From assembly GCA_002794465.1 (NCBI GenBank), contig MTSL01000065.1, forward strand, positions 133,475 through 197,474: a stretch of 64,000 bases of DNA, given 5' to 3'. This stretch comes from Paramicrosporidium saccamoebae (lineage: Eukaryota > Rozellomycota). Of this stretch, positions 18,263 through 27,107 are shown piece after piece. Below the pieces are notes generated by a model, which was given only the letters and a program-made list of their open reading frames with translations, was not told where the DNA came from and did not search any database. Each line of letters opens with the position of its first letter. Position 1 is the stretch's first letter. The translations under genes were made by a program, and so were the position numbers.

Positions 18263-20077
18263 TTAAATTGCTTTGGATATTTGCTCAATGAGGAGATTGG
18301 ACTCGTCCTCGGCATTGACCGGGACTGCAGAGAGCACATTACAGCGAAGCTTCATCTCTCCCTGGTAGCTTTCTTGTTTGGCACGGATGCGGAAGACGTA
18401 TGGCTTGAAGATGGCGTCTTTGAACACGGCCGAATAGGCAGCGTCGTCGTTGATCTTGAGATGGTACATTTCCTCAGCCGTCTTTCCGAGCAGCTGTTCG
18501 CCCGTCTCGTTAAAGGCATTCACCCAGGTCTGGCCAGTATGGTCACCAATCTGCAAACTCATAATGTATCGATGGTCGCAACGATCAAAGACTTTTTGGC
18601 ACTTTTCGCACCGCCACATATTGGGTCCCTCTTCGAGCACCTTTTTGTTACAGCCCTCAGTGGGACAGGCCATGTATGAAATGGTAGCATCCGACTTTAC
18701 ATATGCAATGGTTCCCAAAATGGAGAAAAAATCTGGCTTATCGCCAGAGCCAAGGAACTCGTCCTTGATTTGTGCCACCGTTTTGCGGTCATCCTTCTTT
18801 GCAGAAACGGCCAGATTGGCTGCAGTCGACAGAGAACGACTGGCTTCATTGATTCCCTGAGAGTCAAACCAACCACGGAGTTCGTGTGCCTCGCGGATAT
18901 CAGGATTCATGGTAATGGTCGACATGGAGCTGGTGGACAAAGTCCTCCCGTTGTAATCCGACACTCGGGCTCCCTTGATTGCTACAATCGGATAGTTGCC
19001 AAGGTCGTTAAAGTTTTCCGCCTGCTGACCCCACAATGTCACCTTGATGGAACAATTGCTCGTGTCCACCAGTGTGAGATCACGCTTGCTTAGATTTTTT
19101 TGAGTAGTTTTAGTGACAATGTTTGCCAGCTCGCCAACCTCTCGGACAATTCCAATAATGTCGCAGTTATTGTCCTTGTCCAAGTTGGAGACGTGCGAGA
19201 TTGGAATAAAACTGTACCGGACCGATGGAAGTGCCTCGCCGCCCTCACGAGCCATAGATATCAAGGACGATTGCTCCAAATGGACCTCATATTCATTACG
19301 AACCCCAAACTGGCGCTTGGCAATCTTGACCTGGGCATTCGAAATGAAATAAACTTGGCCCTCCTGAATCATGTCAAAGAACTTGTCCACCACGTCTCCA
19401 AATGCAGTCATTCTAATTTCGCCCGAATTATCAATACAGGTCGCGCTGAAGAGCTTCCCCTCCCCCTTGGCATTGGCAAATTTCTTGATATCAGTCTTGT
19501 TGATGATCCTTGCCTTGATGGCCCATCGGTTGTGATATGGGCTGAGATTGGCAATTGGCTGTAAAGATTCTGGCTCCTCGCTGCCTCCCGTCGGGGGTGC
19601 AACTGCAGGACGATTTGCCATTGTGGCGTTGCCAATGTTACTCTGGAAGGGGTTGGGACGAGGGGCATTGTTGACAGCAGGAGGCGCTGCGGGAGGTGCA
19701 GTGCGGACGGCAGCATTTCCTGTGGAGGCAATATCCGGATCATGGTCAACATTCACCGGTTCTCCAATCTTGGACCGAATGCTCATCAAACTTTCCATCT
19801 CCAGGCTGCCGAGGACGAGAAAGGTGTGTCCTTTGGACGAGTTGAGGTTGTATTGGGTCACCTTGAAGACGTCGTTAAGCTTCAACTGATCGCTCGAGAG
19901 GAGCTGTGACATGGGCGACACCACCACAGACTGAATGTAGTGGGTCGAGTCGGACACTGCAACCTTGTACCGACCGCCCTCCATTGGCTTGATAAATATC
20001 AGTTGGACCCATAGAAATGAAGGTCTCTCTCCCAACAATGCTTCCTTAATGGAACCTGGAACCAAGGGATGTGTCAT
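18263..20077 (-). CDS. RFA1: Replication protein A large subunit
   Basis: 604-aa RPA70, the main ssDNA-binding subunit of replication protein A for replication, repair and recombination. It is a single exon. The order is the N-terminal protein-interaction OB fold (about 1-110), a linker rich in A and P with RPNP (130-170), OB folds A and B (about 180-420), and OB fold C with a zinc ribbon of spacing C-x4-C-x13-C-x2-C starting CPTEGC. The end is the trimerisation helix region. The start is the ATG of MTHPLVPGSIKEAL. AATAAA begins 2 nt after the stop. Length is typical. Confidence 0.97.
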   Translation of the reverse strand: MTHPLVPGSIKEALLGERPSFLWVQLIFIKPMEGGRYKVAVSDSTHYIQSVVVSPMSQLLSSDQLKLNDVFKVTQYNLNSSKGHTFLVLGSLEMESLMSIRSKIGEPVNVDHDPDIASTGNAAVRTAPPAAPPAVNNAPRPNPFQSNIGNATMANRPAVAPPTGGSEEPESLQPIANLSPYHNRWAIKARIINKTDIKKFANAKGEGKLFSATCIDNSGEIRMTAFGDVVDKFFDMIQEGQVYFISNAQVKIAKRQFGVRNEYEVHLEQSSLISMAREGGEALPSVRYSFIPISHVSNLDKDNNCDIIGIVREVGELANIVTKTTQKNLSKRDLTLVDTSNCSIKVTLWGQQAENFNDLGNYPIVAIKGARVSDYNGRTLSTSSMSTITMNPDIREAHELRGWFDSQGINEASRSLSTAANLAVSAKKDDRKTVAQIKDEFLGSGDKPDFFSILGTIAYVKSDATISYMACPTEGCNKKVLEEGPNMWRCEKCQKVFDRCDHRYIMSLQIGDHTGQTWVNAFNETGEQLLGKTAEEMYHLKINDDAAYSAVFKDAIFKPYVFRIRAKQESYQGEMKLRCNVLSAVPVNAEDESNLLIEQISKAI

Positions 20078-20442
20078 GCCGCAACTCCCGCCGAATTAAA
20101 TGATTTTTATCGTTAACCTTGATGCTTGCGGGATGGGTTTGTGGGGTCTATGCGGGGCTGCTGTGGGTTGCGTGGGGCTTTTGTAAGCTGTGTGTGAGGA
20201 CTGTATAAGGCGAGTGGAATTTTTGCAAAGTATGTGGAATTGTATACAAATTGTAAGAGGTCTGTGGTCAAGACTCTATTGAGGGTTATTTGCCCCCTCG
20301 CAATAGGCCCTTTAGAGGGTTTTAATCCGGCATTTATGTACCCTCTGGCGATAGACTATTTACTGGGATTTCTGATCCACAAATATATCTTCTCATAGTA
20401 TCTATCCTAACTAGTTTGACACATGCATAAAGAATGAGTAGT
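20078..20442. other. Intergenic with strand-biased G-rich repeats
   Basis: 365 bp upstream of RFA1 and downstream of the TMEM198-like gene's start side. The part at 20130-20260 is G/T-rich on the plus strand with repeated GTGGGG/GTGTGG words. An imperfect inverted repeat CTATTGAGGG...CCCTCGCAATAG lies at about 20276-20306. No gene is supported. Confidence 0.5.
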
Positions 20443-21210
20443 TTATTCACCACGGCCATATCCCTTAGAGGGAACAAGTAGCTGTACGACAGCACCCAAA
20501 ACTGCAAGAGCGGCAGTGCCAGAGAGTAGCCAATACATCAGAGGGTCATAAGTTTTGTTGAGCGCGAATCTATCCCCGACTGCAATGTTGTATAAGTGCT
20601 CCTTGAATCCAATCTTTAGGTAAAAGTCTGCTCCTAAGACGACAAGCAGAGCACCGGTGATGGCGCTGGCCGCAATGATGGCAATATCTTCCAGGAAGAC
20701 AGCAGCTACGACGGCCAGACCCGCACCAACAACAAGAGCAGCACTGCGGCCAATGGCGTTTTGAATGATACCGCCAGCCCTCAGGGACAGAATGTAGGTC
20801 ATTAGAGAATATCCACCTAGCCCAGCCCCAATGTACACACCAACCTTCCACATCCACATACTGAGTGCTGCAACCACCACGCCGAGAAGAACGATAGCGA
20901 TCCAGGTAATCATGGTCAGGTTTTCGGCAGCAACGTGAGGCTTTACGAACTCGGCACCCATCAGCCCAAGCAGTCCACCCGCAAGGAACCCGACACTACC
21001 GAGGAATAACTTGAAGAACCTCTTTCCAGAGAAGCACATGAGAATTCCCATGGCTATGGCGATACCACTGGCAATGCCATTAGCAAGAGTCAACTTTGCA
21101 GTTTCCACAAGAGTATCAATTTCCGGTGGCGGCGGGAGACCACCACCATTAGGCTTGCTCGCAGCATCGACAGCCGCGACTAAAAGAGTTAAAAGTGCCT
21201 TGTGCATCAT
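20443..21210 (-). CDS. TMEM198-like (DUF4203) membrane protein
   Basis: A 255-aa multi-pass membrane protein. A signal-like hydrophobic N-terminus (MMHKALLTLLVAAVDAAS) and a P/G-rich spacer precede about seven TM helices from residue 40 to the end, rich in small residues. Features include a GKRFFKLFLGSVGFLAGG hairpin and paired G-x3-G helices. This matches the TM7S3/TM198-like (DUF4203) family, reported as a scaffold in animal Wnt signalling but of unknown role in fungi. Single exon. The start is taken at the first of two adjacent ATGs. The stop TAA lies in GAATAAAC, so the poly(A) signal overlaps it. Two CCAATCA boxes at about 21303 and 21328 lie upstream. Confidence 0.75.
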   Translation of the reverse strand: MMHKALLTLLVAAVDAASKPNGGGLPPPPEIDTLVETAKLTLANGIASGIAIAMGILMCFSGKRFFKLFLGSVGFLAGGLLGLMGAEFVKPHVAAENLTMITWIAIVLLGVVVAALSMWMWKVGVYIGAGLGGYSLMTYILSLRAGGIIQNAIGRSAALVVGAGLAVVAAVFLEDIAIIAASAITGALLVVLGADFYLKIGFKEHLYNIAVGDRFALNKTYDPLMYWLLSGTAALAVLGAVVQLLVPSKGYGRGE

Positions 21211-21400
21211 TCTAGCAGATACGGGGGCAAGTTTCCAGGATTTTTGTAGAAGTAGCGACCACGCTGGTATGCCCTCGAGGATATATCATGCTGCCCCAAG
21301 AACCAATCAGCCACTGAACGCCACGAACCAATCACCGCTGACTTGGGGGAGAGGGGAAATCTATCGCAGTACATGTCGAGTGTATTTTATTCACCGAAGA

Positions 21401-21851
21401 TTATTGTATGGATGGCTGGATATATTGAGCAACGTTTTGCAGTCGAAAACCGTTCCTCCTAGAATTAGGGAGTGGGTTCCAGACGCTCGGAATTATGTTT
21501 ACATAGGTTCGCTTGGTGTCATAGTCCTTGGAAAACTTGACGATGCCGTTGACCTTGGCATGAAGGGTGTGATCCTTTCCGTAATGAACCTAAATTGAGC
21601 AAAAATCCTTAGACACTTACATTACTACCAGGCCAGTATTGGAAGCCACGCTGACGAATTATAATCTGGTTCTTGTGTGCGGTGGCACCATTGCCGAGCT
21701 TGACTCCGAGACGACGACCGGCAGAGTCGCGGCCATTTTGTGTATTACCTCCTCCCAAATTGGTTGCCCATCTTTTAAAAAAACCGAGGGGAGATGCAAC
21801 AGAGGGCAGATTCGGAACGGACAATCCACTGGCTCCGAACCGAAAAATCAT
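21401..21851 (-). CDS. Mitochondrial ribosomal protein bL27
   Basis: A 139-aa nuclear-encoded bL27 of the mitochondrial large subunit, placed near the peptidyl-transferase centre in bacteria. Exons are 21621..21851 and 21401..21589, with a 31-nt intron. The start is the ATG giving MIFRFGASG..., which supplies a basic amphipathic presequence. The upstream in-frame GTG is not used. The core reads RWATNLGGGNTQNGRDSAGRRLGVK, RQRGFQYWPGSNVHYGKDHTL and KVNGIVKF, all diagnostic. A 35-aa C-terminal extension is typical of mitochondrial forms. AATAAA lies 12-13 nt after the stop. Confidence 0.92.
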
Positions 21852-22309
21852 CAAACCGCAAAATAATAAACTATTCGTTAACACGACTAAGACAAATAGA
21901 CCATTTTTATCGCTTTATTAGTCACTCGGTCCATTGCATTGGTTATTGCCACTGGTTTGGTTACTATTATTGCGTGATGATATAACGTCCCACATACAGG
22001 GATTCACTATCGAGTGCTTTAAACAAGAGCTCCGTTTACTAATTACTTCCTGTAGGTTAGGGGGCAGGTCCCGTCATTGACCATGCTCTAAATAGGGATT
22101 ACCATTTCACTAATTCACAGGCCCACCACATATCAATTATAGCTGCCGTGATAATTTTTAGAAAAAAAGAGTGAATTTTTGTTTTCGCTATAAATTGGCT
22201 TCCAGGGCGGGAATAATTTCGCACCAGACTTTATGTCTTCAACTCCGCTAAGCTCCACTCAGTGCACCTACTGTCCGTCTGTCTGTACCCATCATGGCGT
22301 TTTTATTTA
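21852..22309. other. Intergenic upstream of VDAC
   Basis: A 458-bp divergent region between bL27m and VDAC. A TATA box (TATAAAT) at 22189 lies about 115 bp before the VDAC start, with a poly-A stretch at 22161-22169 before it. A CTAAATAGGG motif is at about 22090. No RNA gene is recognised. Confidence 0.5.
22189..22195 (+). promoter_or_regulatory. TATA box for VDAC
   Basis: TATAAAT in CGCTATAAATTGG, in the right orientation and 115 bp upstream of the chosen start codon. It is one of few clear TATA boxes in this window. Confidence 0.45.
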
Positions 22310-23238
22310 ATGGCTATAGCAAAGTATAGCGACTTTGCGCGCACCACCACCGACTTTTTCACCAAAGACTTTCCCTCTGGCGTAGTCAAGGTTGAGGCCC
22401 GCACTCAGTCCCGCAGTCTGTTGGCATCGCGCAGCAGTGGAAAATGGGAAACCTTTTCGGATGAATTCAAGGTGACTGCCTCGCGCGACCTGGCCACCGG
22501 CGCCATTGCTGCGGACGTAAAGAACACCACTCTCTTCCCCATTGCAGGAACTAAGACGGGTAGTTTTTCAAGAGAGACTGATGGCGTTTAGAGGCAAAGA
22601 GCATTACCACCCTGACTTCTAGCAACCTGCTGACTCAGCAGTTCATCGTCACTAATGCCGTGTTGGATGGATTGAAGCTCGACGTGACGGGTACCCTGCA
22701 GCCGAACGGAACCAACAGCACCAAGGCCAACGTGGAGTTGAATCAGGGCTGTTTCTTGACTTCCACCTCAATTGACGTTTTCCGCGGCCCCGTTCTGACC
22801 ACAGACCTGGCCACTCGCTTCCGCTTCCTCCAACTGGGCGGAGAGGTAGGCTATGATGTTTCCAAGGGCACCCTCGACAGATACTCCGTCTCGCTTTCCA
22901 TTGACCGTCCGCGTGAAAAGATGGTGTTGCAGGCTTTGACCGGCTTCAAGACGTTCACTGCCTCATACTTCCAAAAGTTCAACGACCAGCTGGAGGTGGC
23001 CTACCGTTCCTCATGGAACGCCAAGGTGCCAAGTCTGACAATGGAAGTTGGTGCTAAATGGAATCTGATTGGCGGTGGATTCATCAAGGCCAAGCTGGAC
23101 AATGTCGGTCGTCTTGGACTGGCGTTGGCGTCGGATCTGCGTCCAGGTGTCCAGATGACCCTCGGTGCCACTGTCGACACCCAGAAGCTGAACGATAATG
23201 CGCACAAGCTGGGCCTGGAGCTCGTCTACTCTGCCTAA
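22310..23238 (+). CDS. Mitochondrial porin, VDAC
   Basis: 298-aa voltage-dependent anion channel of the outer mitochondrial membrane, a 19-strand beta barrel carrying ATP, ADP and metabolites. Exons are 22310..22559 and 22592..23238, with a 32-nt intron. The N-terminal helix reads AKYSDFARTTTDFFTKDF, matching the family's YSD.....D...KDF. The end has a beta signal: KLGLELVYSA. I start at the second of two nearby ATGs. Starting at 22294 would need a GTTTTT donor unlike others here and would remove the YSD motif. It is followed closely by the J-domain gene. Confidence 0.9.
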
Positions 23239-23313
23239 ATAGTAGACAATAGTTATGTCATGCTGCTTCATGTTCTGAGCTTATTTTATTAAATAGTCAA
23301 AGTGTGATAACGC

Positions 23314-23850
23314 ATGACCTCGCTGGGCCGAAAGACATTGTACGACATGTTGGGCGTCTCTCCCCACGCCTCCCGCCAGGAGATTAAGACGCAGTTTTAT
23401 AATCTCTCCATGCTCTATCATCCCGACACCTCAACCTCGACCGACGCCTCCACAGACAGCTCCGCCCGACAGCATGAACGGTTTATCCAGATTAGTCATG
23501 CCTACTCTATCCTGTCCAACGACCTACGTCGTCGCATCTACGACCGCGAACACAACCTGGTGGCAGTGAAACGGGAACGTCAATGGCGTCCCCATCCAGG
23601 CGCACGTCACTCGACCACAGAGCGACCGGTATGGACACGCAACCCTCGAGAATTCGCCACAAATGAGACGGTCCGGAGGTGGACACGGTGGGCGGAAGAG
23701 TCCAATACCGAACGAGATGCAAGAACAAAGGAGAGGGTTCGGAGCGAGATGGACCAGAAACACGAGTCTGCAACAGTCCAAAGACGATTAATAGCGCTGC
23801 TTGTATCTGTAACAGTTTATTGGTTTCTGAATAATAACACGCGTCAATAG
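23314..23850 (+). CDS. Tail-anchored J-domain protein (DNAJC30-like)
   Basis: A 178-aa Hsp40-type co-chaperone. The J domain spans about residues 8-85 and starts TLYDMLGVSPHAS, with the HPD motif that stimulates Hsp70 in LYHPDTST and helix 4 in LRRRIYDREH. A charged R/E-rich middle follows, then a C-terminal hydrophobic segment LIALLVSVTVYWFL, suggesting a tail anchor. Order and size resemble DNAJC4/DNAJC30, which sit in mitochondrial membranes, but location here is inferred. Single exon. It is convergent with PPME1, 79 bp between stops. Confidence 0.82.
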   Translation: MTSLGRKTLYDMLGVSPHASRQEIKTQFYNLSMLYHPDTSTSTDASTDSSARQHERFIQISHAYSILSNDLRRRIYDREHNLVAVKRERQWRPHPGARHSTTERPVWTRNPREFATNETVRRWTRWAEESNTERDARTKERVRSEMDQKHESATVQRRLIALLVSVTVYWFLNNNTRQ

Positions 23851-23929
23851 CAGCTGGGACAATGTGCCAGACTGACTGCAATTTTGGCTACCAACGAATA
23901 GCAATGTGAAATGACCACCGCGACTATTG

Positions 23930-25011
23930 CTAGCGATTGAGAGCAACCCGTTGAGCATTGAGTCTGGCGACGGCCATGTTCCGGTCAACAAAGGTGCCGA
24001 TCAGCTGCGCCAGCAGATTTGGCTGGTCTTCCTGGATTGCATGGCCCGTGTTTCGAATAATGCTATTCTGAAACTTGCCTTGCATGGAGGCAATCATTAG
24101 AGTACGATCCAGATATTCTCGTTCAGCCAGCACGAGTACTCGCGGGATTGCACAGTCTACAAACGCTTGAGAGAGCCCGCGGAACCAGTCTTCCCAAAAA
24201 GGCCGACATTGTAGAAGATTGACCTTCCATTGAAAAATCCCCTCCGTTCGGACGAGCTGATCGGGGATTGAGATGGATGCCGATTCCGTGTTTCGACACG
24301 TACCAGACATGAGAGCCCAGTAAATTGCATCTTCCAACGTGGAGAATGACACTGGCCTTCGTGCCAACGTTGCCGGCATGGAGCGCAGAGCCAGAAGAGC
24401 AGCCTCCTCCACAATATCAATGACTATCACCCCCGCCACATCTGCCAGCAGATTCTGTGTGGCAATCCGACAAACGACTGCTCCGCCGAGACTATGACCT
24501 GCCAAGAAGACGTAATGCGGTGCACTGAAGCTCCGACAGACATTCTCCACCACGGTAACATAATCGGACAGCAAACAATCCAAGGAGAGGTCGCATTCGT
24601 CCCCGGAGGAGGATCCGTGTGCCCGTGCATCAATGCTAACGACAGCAATGTGGGGATATTCGAGACACAGCTCCCTCGTCAGTGTGGCAAAGGAGAGTGC
24701 AGAGTATCCTGCGCCATGGTGGGTGAATAGGACAGCCTGCTCCTCGTCTGGCTGTAGACCTCGGGTGTATAATGAAAACTCCTACATTGAGTCAGCGGCC
24801 TTGTTCAATGTACTCCCCGCTCCGTGGTCTCGATATGATGCTCATCAAAATAGTCCTGCCATTTCCCTCTACTCGTTACAATTTCATTAGCCAGTTTACG
24901 GGGTGACTGTGGTGGATAATGACTCCTGTTGGTGTTCGTTCTCTGTCTGGTTTTCATGTTCCGGCTGGCGCTCATATTCCGGTTGACGCTCATAGTCCGG
25001 CTGGTGCTCAT
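23930..25011 (-). CDS. Protein phosphatase methylesterase 1
   Basis: Alpha/beta hydrolase that removes the C-terminal methyl ester from the PP2A catalytic subunit. Exons: 24814..25011 (start uncertain) and 23930..24781, with a 32-nt intron (CTGAC). Conserved parts are WQDYFDEHH, the oxyanion region THHGAGYSALSF, the nucleophile serine in GHSLGGAV, the acid in VIDIVEEAA and the histidine in RNTGHAIQED. Length is 349 aa from the first in-frame ATG, or 331 aa from the last of four ATGs (25011, 24993, 24975, 24957). Those ATGs occur once per unit of an 18-bp repeat, so the N-terminus is variable. The start is 29 bp from that of the divergent RPC31 gene. Confidence 0.92.
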
Positions 25012-25030
25012 ATTCCGGTTGGTACTCGTA
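24940..25030 (-). repeat. 18-bp tandem repeat carrying start codons
   Basis: About four to five units of ATGAGCRYCARCCGGAMT on the minus strand, each starting with an ATG in the PPME1 frame. Translated, they give MSTSRT, MSVNRN, MSASRN. The array is also the only promoter space for the divergent RPC31 gene. Confidence 0.8.
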
Positions 25031-25040
25031 TTCGTCGACC

Positions 25041-25791
25041 ATGACCGGGCCAGCTGGGATGTCTGGGCGTGGCCGAGGACGTGGTCGCGGCAAGACTGTT
25101 GCTCCACCCAGTGTTGCTAATGCACCGGGATTTGCCGTTCCCATACCCGCCGTCACGGTCGAGCCGCCACAGCGGTTTCCGGTATATTTTTTGAATCACG
25201 ACTGACAGTAAGACACAGAATTTGACCGTGCCCAAAGACCCTTCGGAAGGCGACCAGGCAGCACTGCGGTTTTCCGAAGAGTTGTCACACTTTGCACGCA
25301 CCTCGCCCTACCATTTGGTGGAAAAGGTGGTGATTACTGACAACAAGATTGACCGGTATTCGGACAAGTACGTTGCGCATCTTCGTCCCAAAGACCAGAA
25401 AGGCTCTATTCATGCCATAGTCACTGGTATTTCAATCCGTATGATTAATGCGTAGACTTGTCCTTTTTTCCAGAAGAACTCTACTCGGTCTACCATCCAG
25501 AGCGGTCCCAGAAGCCATCCAGGACGCAGAGTCGGTCTTCCTCCTTCCTGGACACGCTGGCCAAGCTCAAGGACCTGGAAAAGGCTGACGATGAGAAGCT
25601 AAAGTCTCAAGACCAGGACGGCGACACGGACGAAGACGGTGACGAGGTTGTGTATGAGGAGGAGGAACTAGAAGACGAGACTGACTATAATCTGACATAT
25701 TTCGACAACGACGACGAATACGGCGACAATGATGACGGCGATGGTATTCACAAGTACTGTATTCATATTTGTAGAGGGGCCTGTGTACTAA
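25041..25791 (+). CDS. RNA polymerase III subunit RPC31 (RPC7)
   Basis: A 217-aa subunit of the Pol III-specific heterotrimer used in initiation. Exons: 25041..25181, 25219..25426, 25456..25743, 25775..25791, with introns of 37, 29 and 31 nt. The N-terminus has GRGRGRGRGK, typical of the family. The middle has IDRYSDKYVAHLRP and TDLSFFPEELYSVYHPE, matching RYSDKY and FP.ELY in the yeast protein. Then comes SFLDTLAKLKDLE and a strongly acidic tail ETDYNLTYFDNDDEYGDND, completed by splicing to GDGDEGPVY. An in-frame ATG at 25059 is an equally good start. It shares its upstream region with PPME1. Confidence 0.88.
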
Positions 25792-25825
25792 TAGAGTAGT
25801 TTATATTAAAATGTTACTATAAGAC

Positions 25826-25861
25826 TGTTGTGTGGTGGGAGCATGTCCGCGGTGTCAATAT
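25826..25861 (+). repeat. Dispersed GGTGGGAG element, copy 2
   Basis: Partner of 16428..16469: TGTTGTGTGGTGGGAGCAT, then CGGTGTCAATAT. It lies 35 bp after the RPC31 stop codon in a 262-bp stretch with no supported gene. Confidence 0.45.
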
Positions 25862-26053
25862 GTAAAGTAGTAAAATGTTTATTACCAACTGCCTTTTATG
25901 GATTCACCGGCACAATATCCAAACATTGGCAAGGCAGTGTTTCCATGCCTCGCCTTGTATAGTGTTGCGTAGTGGAGTTCAGTTTAATAAGACATTAAAT
26001 CCTTTGTATTCTCCACACACCCCACTCATTAACCAATCCGCCACTTTACATTA

Positions 26054-26963
26054 TCACCGCTGCTTCTGTGTCTGCGTCTCCCTCAACAGGAACGAGATCC
26101 ACACATCCGAAAGCCCCTGCTTTATGGCAGGCTGGATTTGTTCCCCTCTCACGCCCACTCGCTGCAGCTCTTCCGCTGTCATGCCGAGGGAACGCCCGAG
26201 GATCATCCAGACTTCGGTGTGAGGGATCTTTGGTGATGGGCCGAGGAGTGAAAGGAGCAATGATCGGATGTAACCCCTATGGTGTCAGAATATGGAAATA
26301 CGTACTTGTCAATAGAACCATCCCGTCCCTCCTTGTTCTCGCCCTTGATCAGAGCGGATATTTCACCACGCAGCATATTCACTATGATAAATTTAGTCTA
26401 CAGCTTTAGTGTACCTTCTTCATTAAGCTGATCAATCAGACAGTTGCGGGAATTCAGATCCTTGCTCAGCTTGGCAACAATTTTACTTTCTTCGGGGCTA
26501 GCATCACAGACAGTCTTTTCCGCCAGTCGCTTTTCTAAATCCAAAACCTTTTTCCGCGCCTCTAAGAGTCCAACTGAAACTTCCTCTTGCACATCTACGT
26601 CGTTATAGTCTGTATTCAGTGTTTACTTGATTGCAGCATGACGAGGGCGGTCTGTAGATTGTTGTTCTTCTCAGTGAGCTCCTCGATACTTCCCTCCTGT
26701 CTCATGATAATCTCCTTTAATTTTTCATTCTCAGCATGAAGCTGCTCCACTATTAGCGCAAAGTCCGGCTCCTCCTCACGCTGCAGTTCGCGAATAATCT
26801 TGTCTCGCTCTGCGAGATTGGCCTCAAGCTCTTCGATGTTCTGCCGAGTCTTGACAGAATCTTCATTAATTTCAGCATCAAGTTGGAGCAGGAACGACTT
26901 TAGTCTCTCAACCTCATCGCGGTACTTGCTGAAATCCTCTGCGGGTGGAGCCGCCGTTGACAT
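26054..26963 (-). CDS. Coiled-coil golgin with GRAB-like domain
   Basis: A 271-aa protein made of coiled coil from about residue 10 to 190, then a short C-terminal domain starting IDKGYIRSLLLSLLG and ending with a helix EELQRVGV. This resembles the GRAB domain of Rud3/GMAP-210, which binds Arf1 on cis-Golgi membranes, though it is far shorter than those golgins. Exons: 26627..26963, 26415..26594, 26306..26381, 26054..26276, with introns of 32, 33 and 29 nt, all frame-consistent. The C-terminal 30 residues (VWISFLLRETQTQKQR) add a hydrophobic helix. The family call rests on architecture and a short motif. Confidence 0.6.
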
Positions 26964-26965
26964 CT

Positions 26966-26975
26966 AAAAGAAAAA
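26966..26975 (-). terminator. Pol III terminator of tRNA-Gly
   Basis: On the minus strand a run of five T (plus-strand 26971-26975), then CTTTT, lies 12 nt after the tRNA 3' end. This is standard for RNA polymerase III. Confidence 0.8.
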
Positions 26976-26987
26976 TAATTTCCATGA

Positions 26988-27059
26988 TGCGTTGGCCGGG
27001 AATCGAACCCGGATCCCATGCTTGGAAGGCATGGATGCTAACCATTATACCACCAACGC
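26988..27059 (-). tRNA. tRNA-Gly (UCC)
   Basis: 72 nt, intronless. The acceptor stem GCGTTGG pairs with CCAACGC and the discriminator is A. A box TGGTATAATGG and B box GGTTCGATTCC are canonical. The anticodon loop CTTCCAA between CATGC and GCATG gives anticodon UCC. CCA is not encoded, as in eukaryotes. Confidence 0.98.
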
Positions 27060-27107
27060 TCTTATTAAAGGTGCAATGGGTATCTAAATATAAATAAATT
27101 TGTTAAA

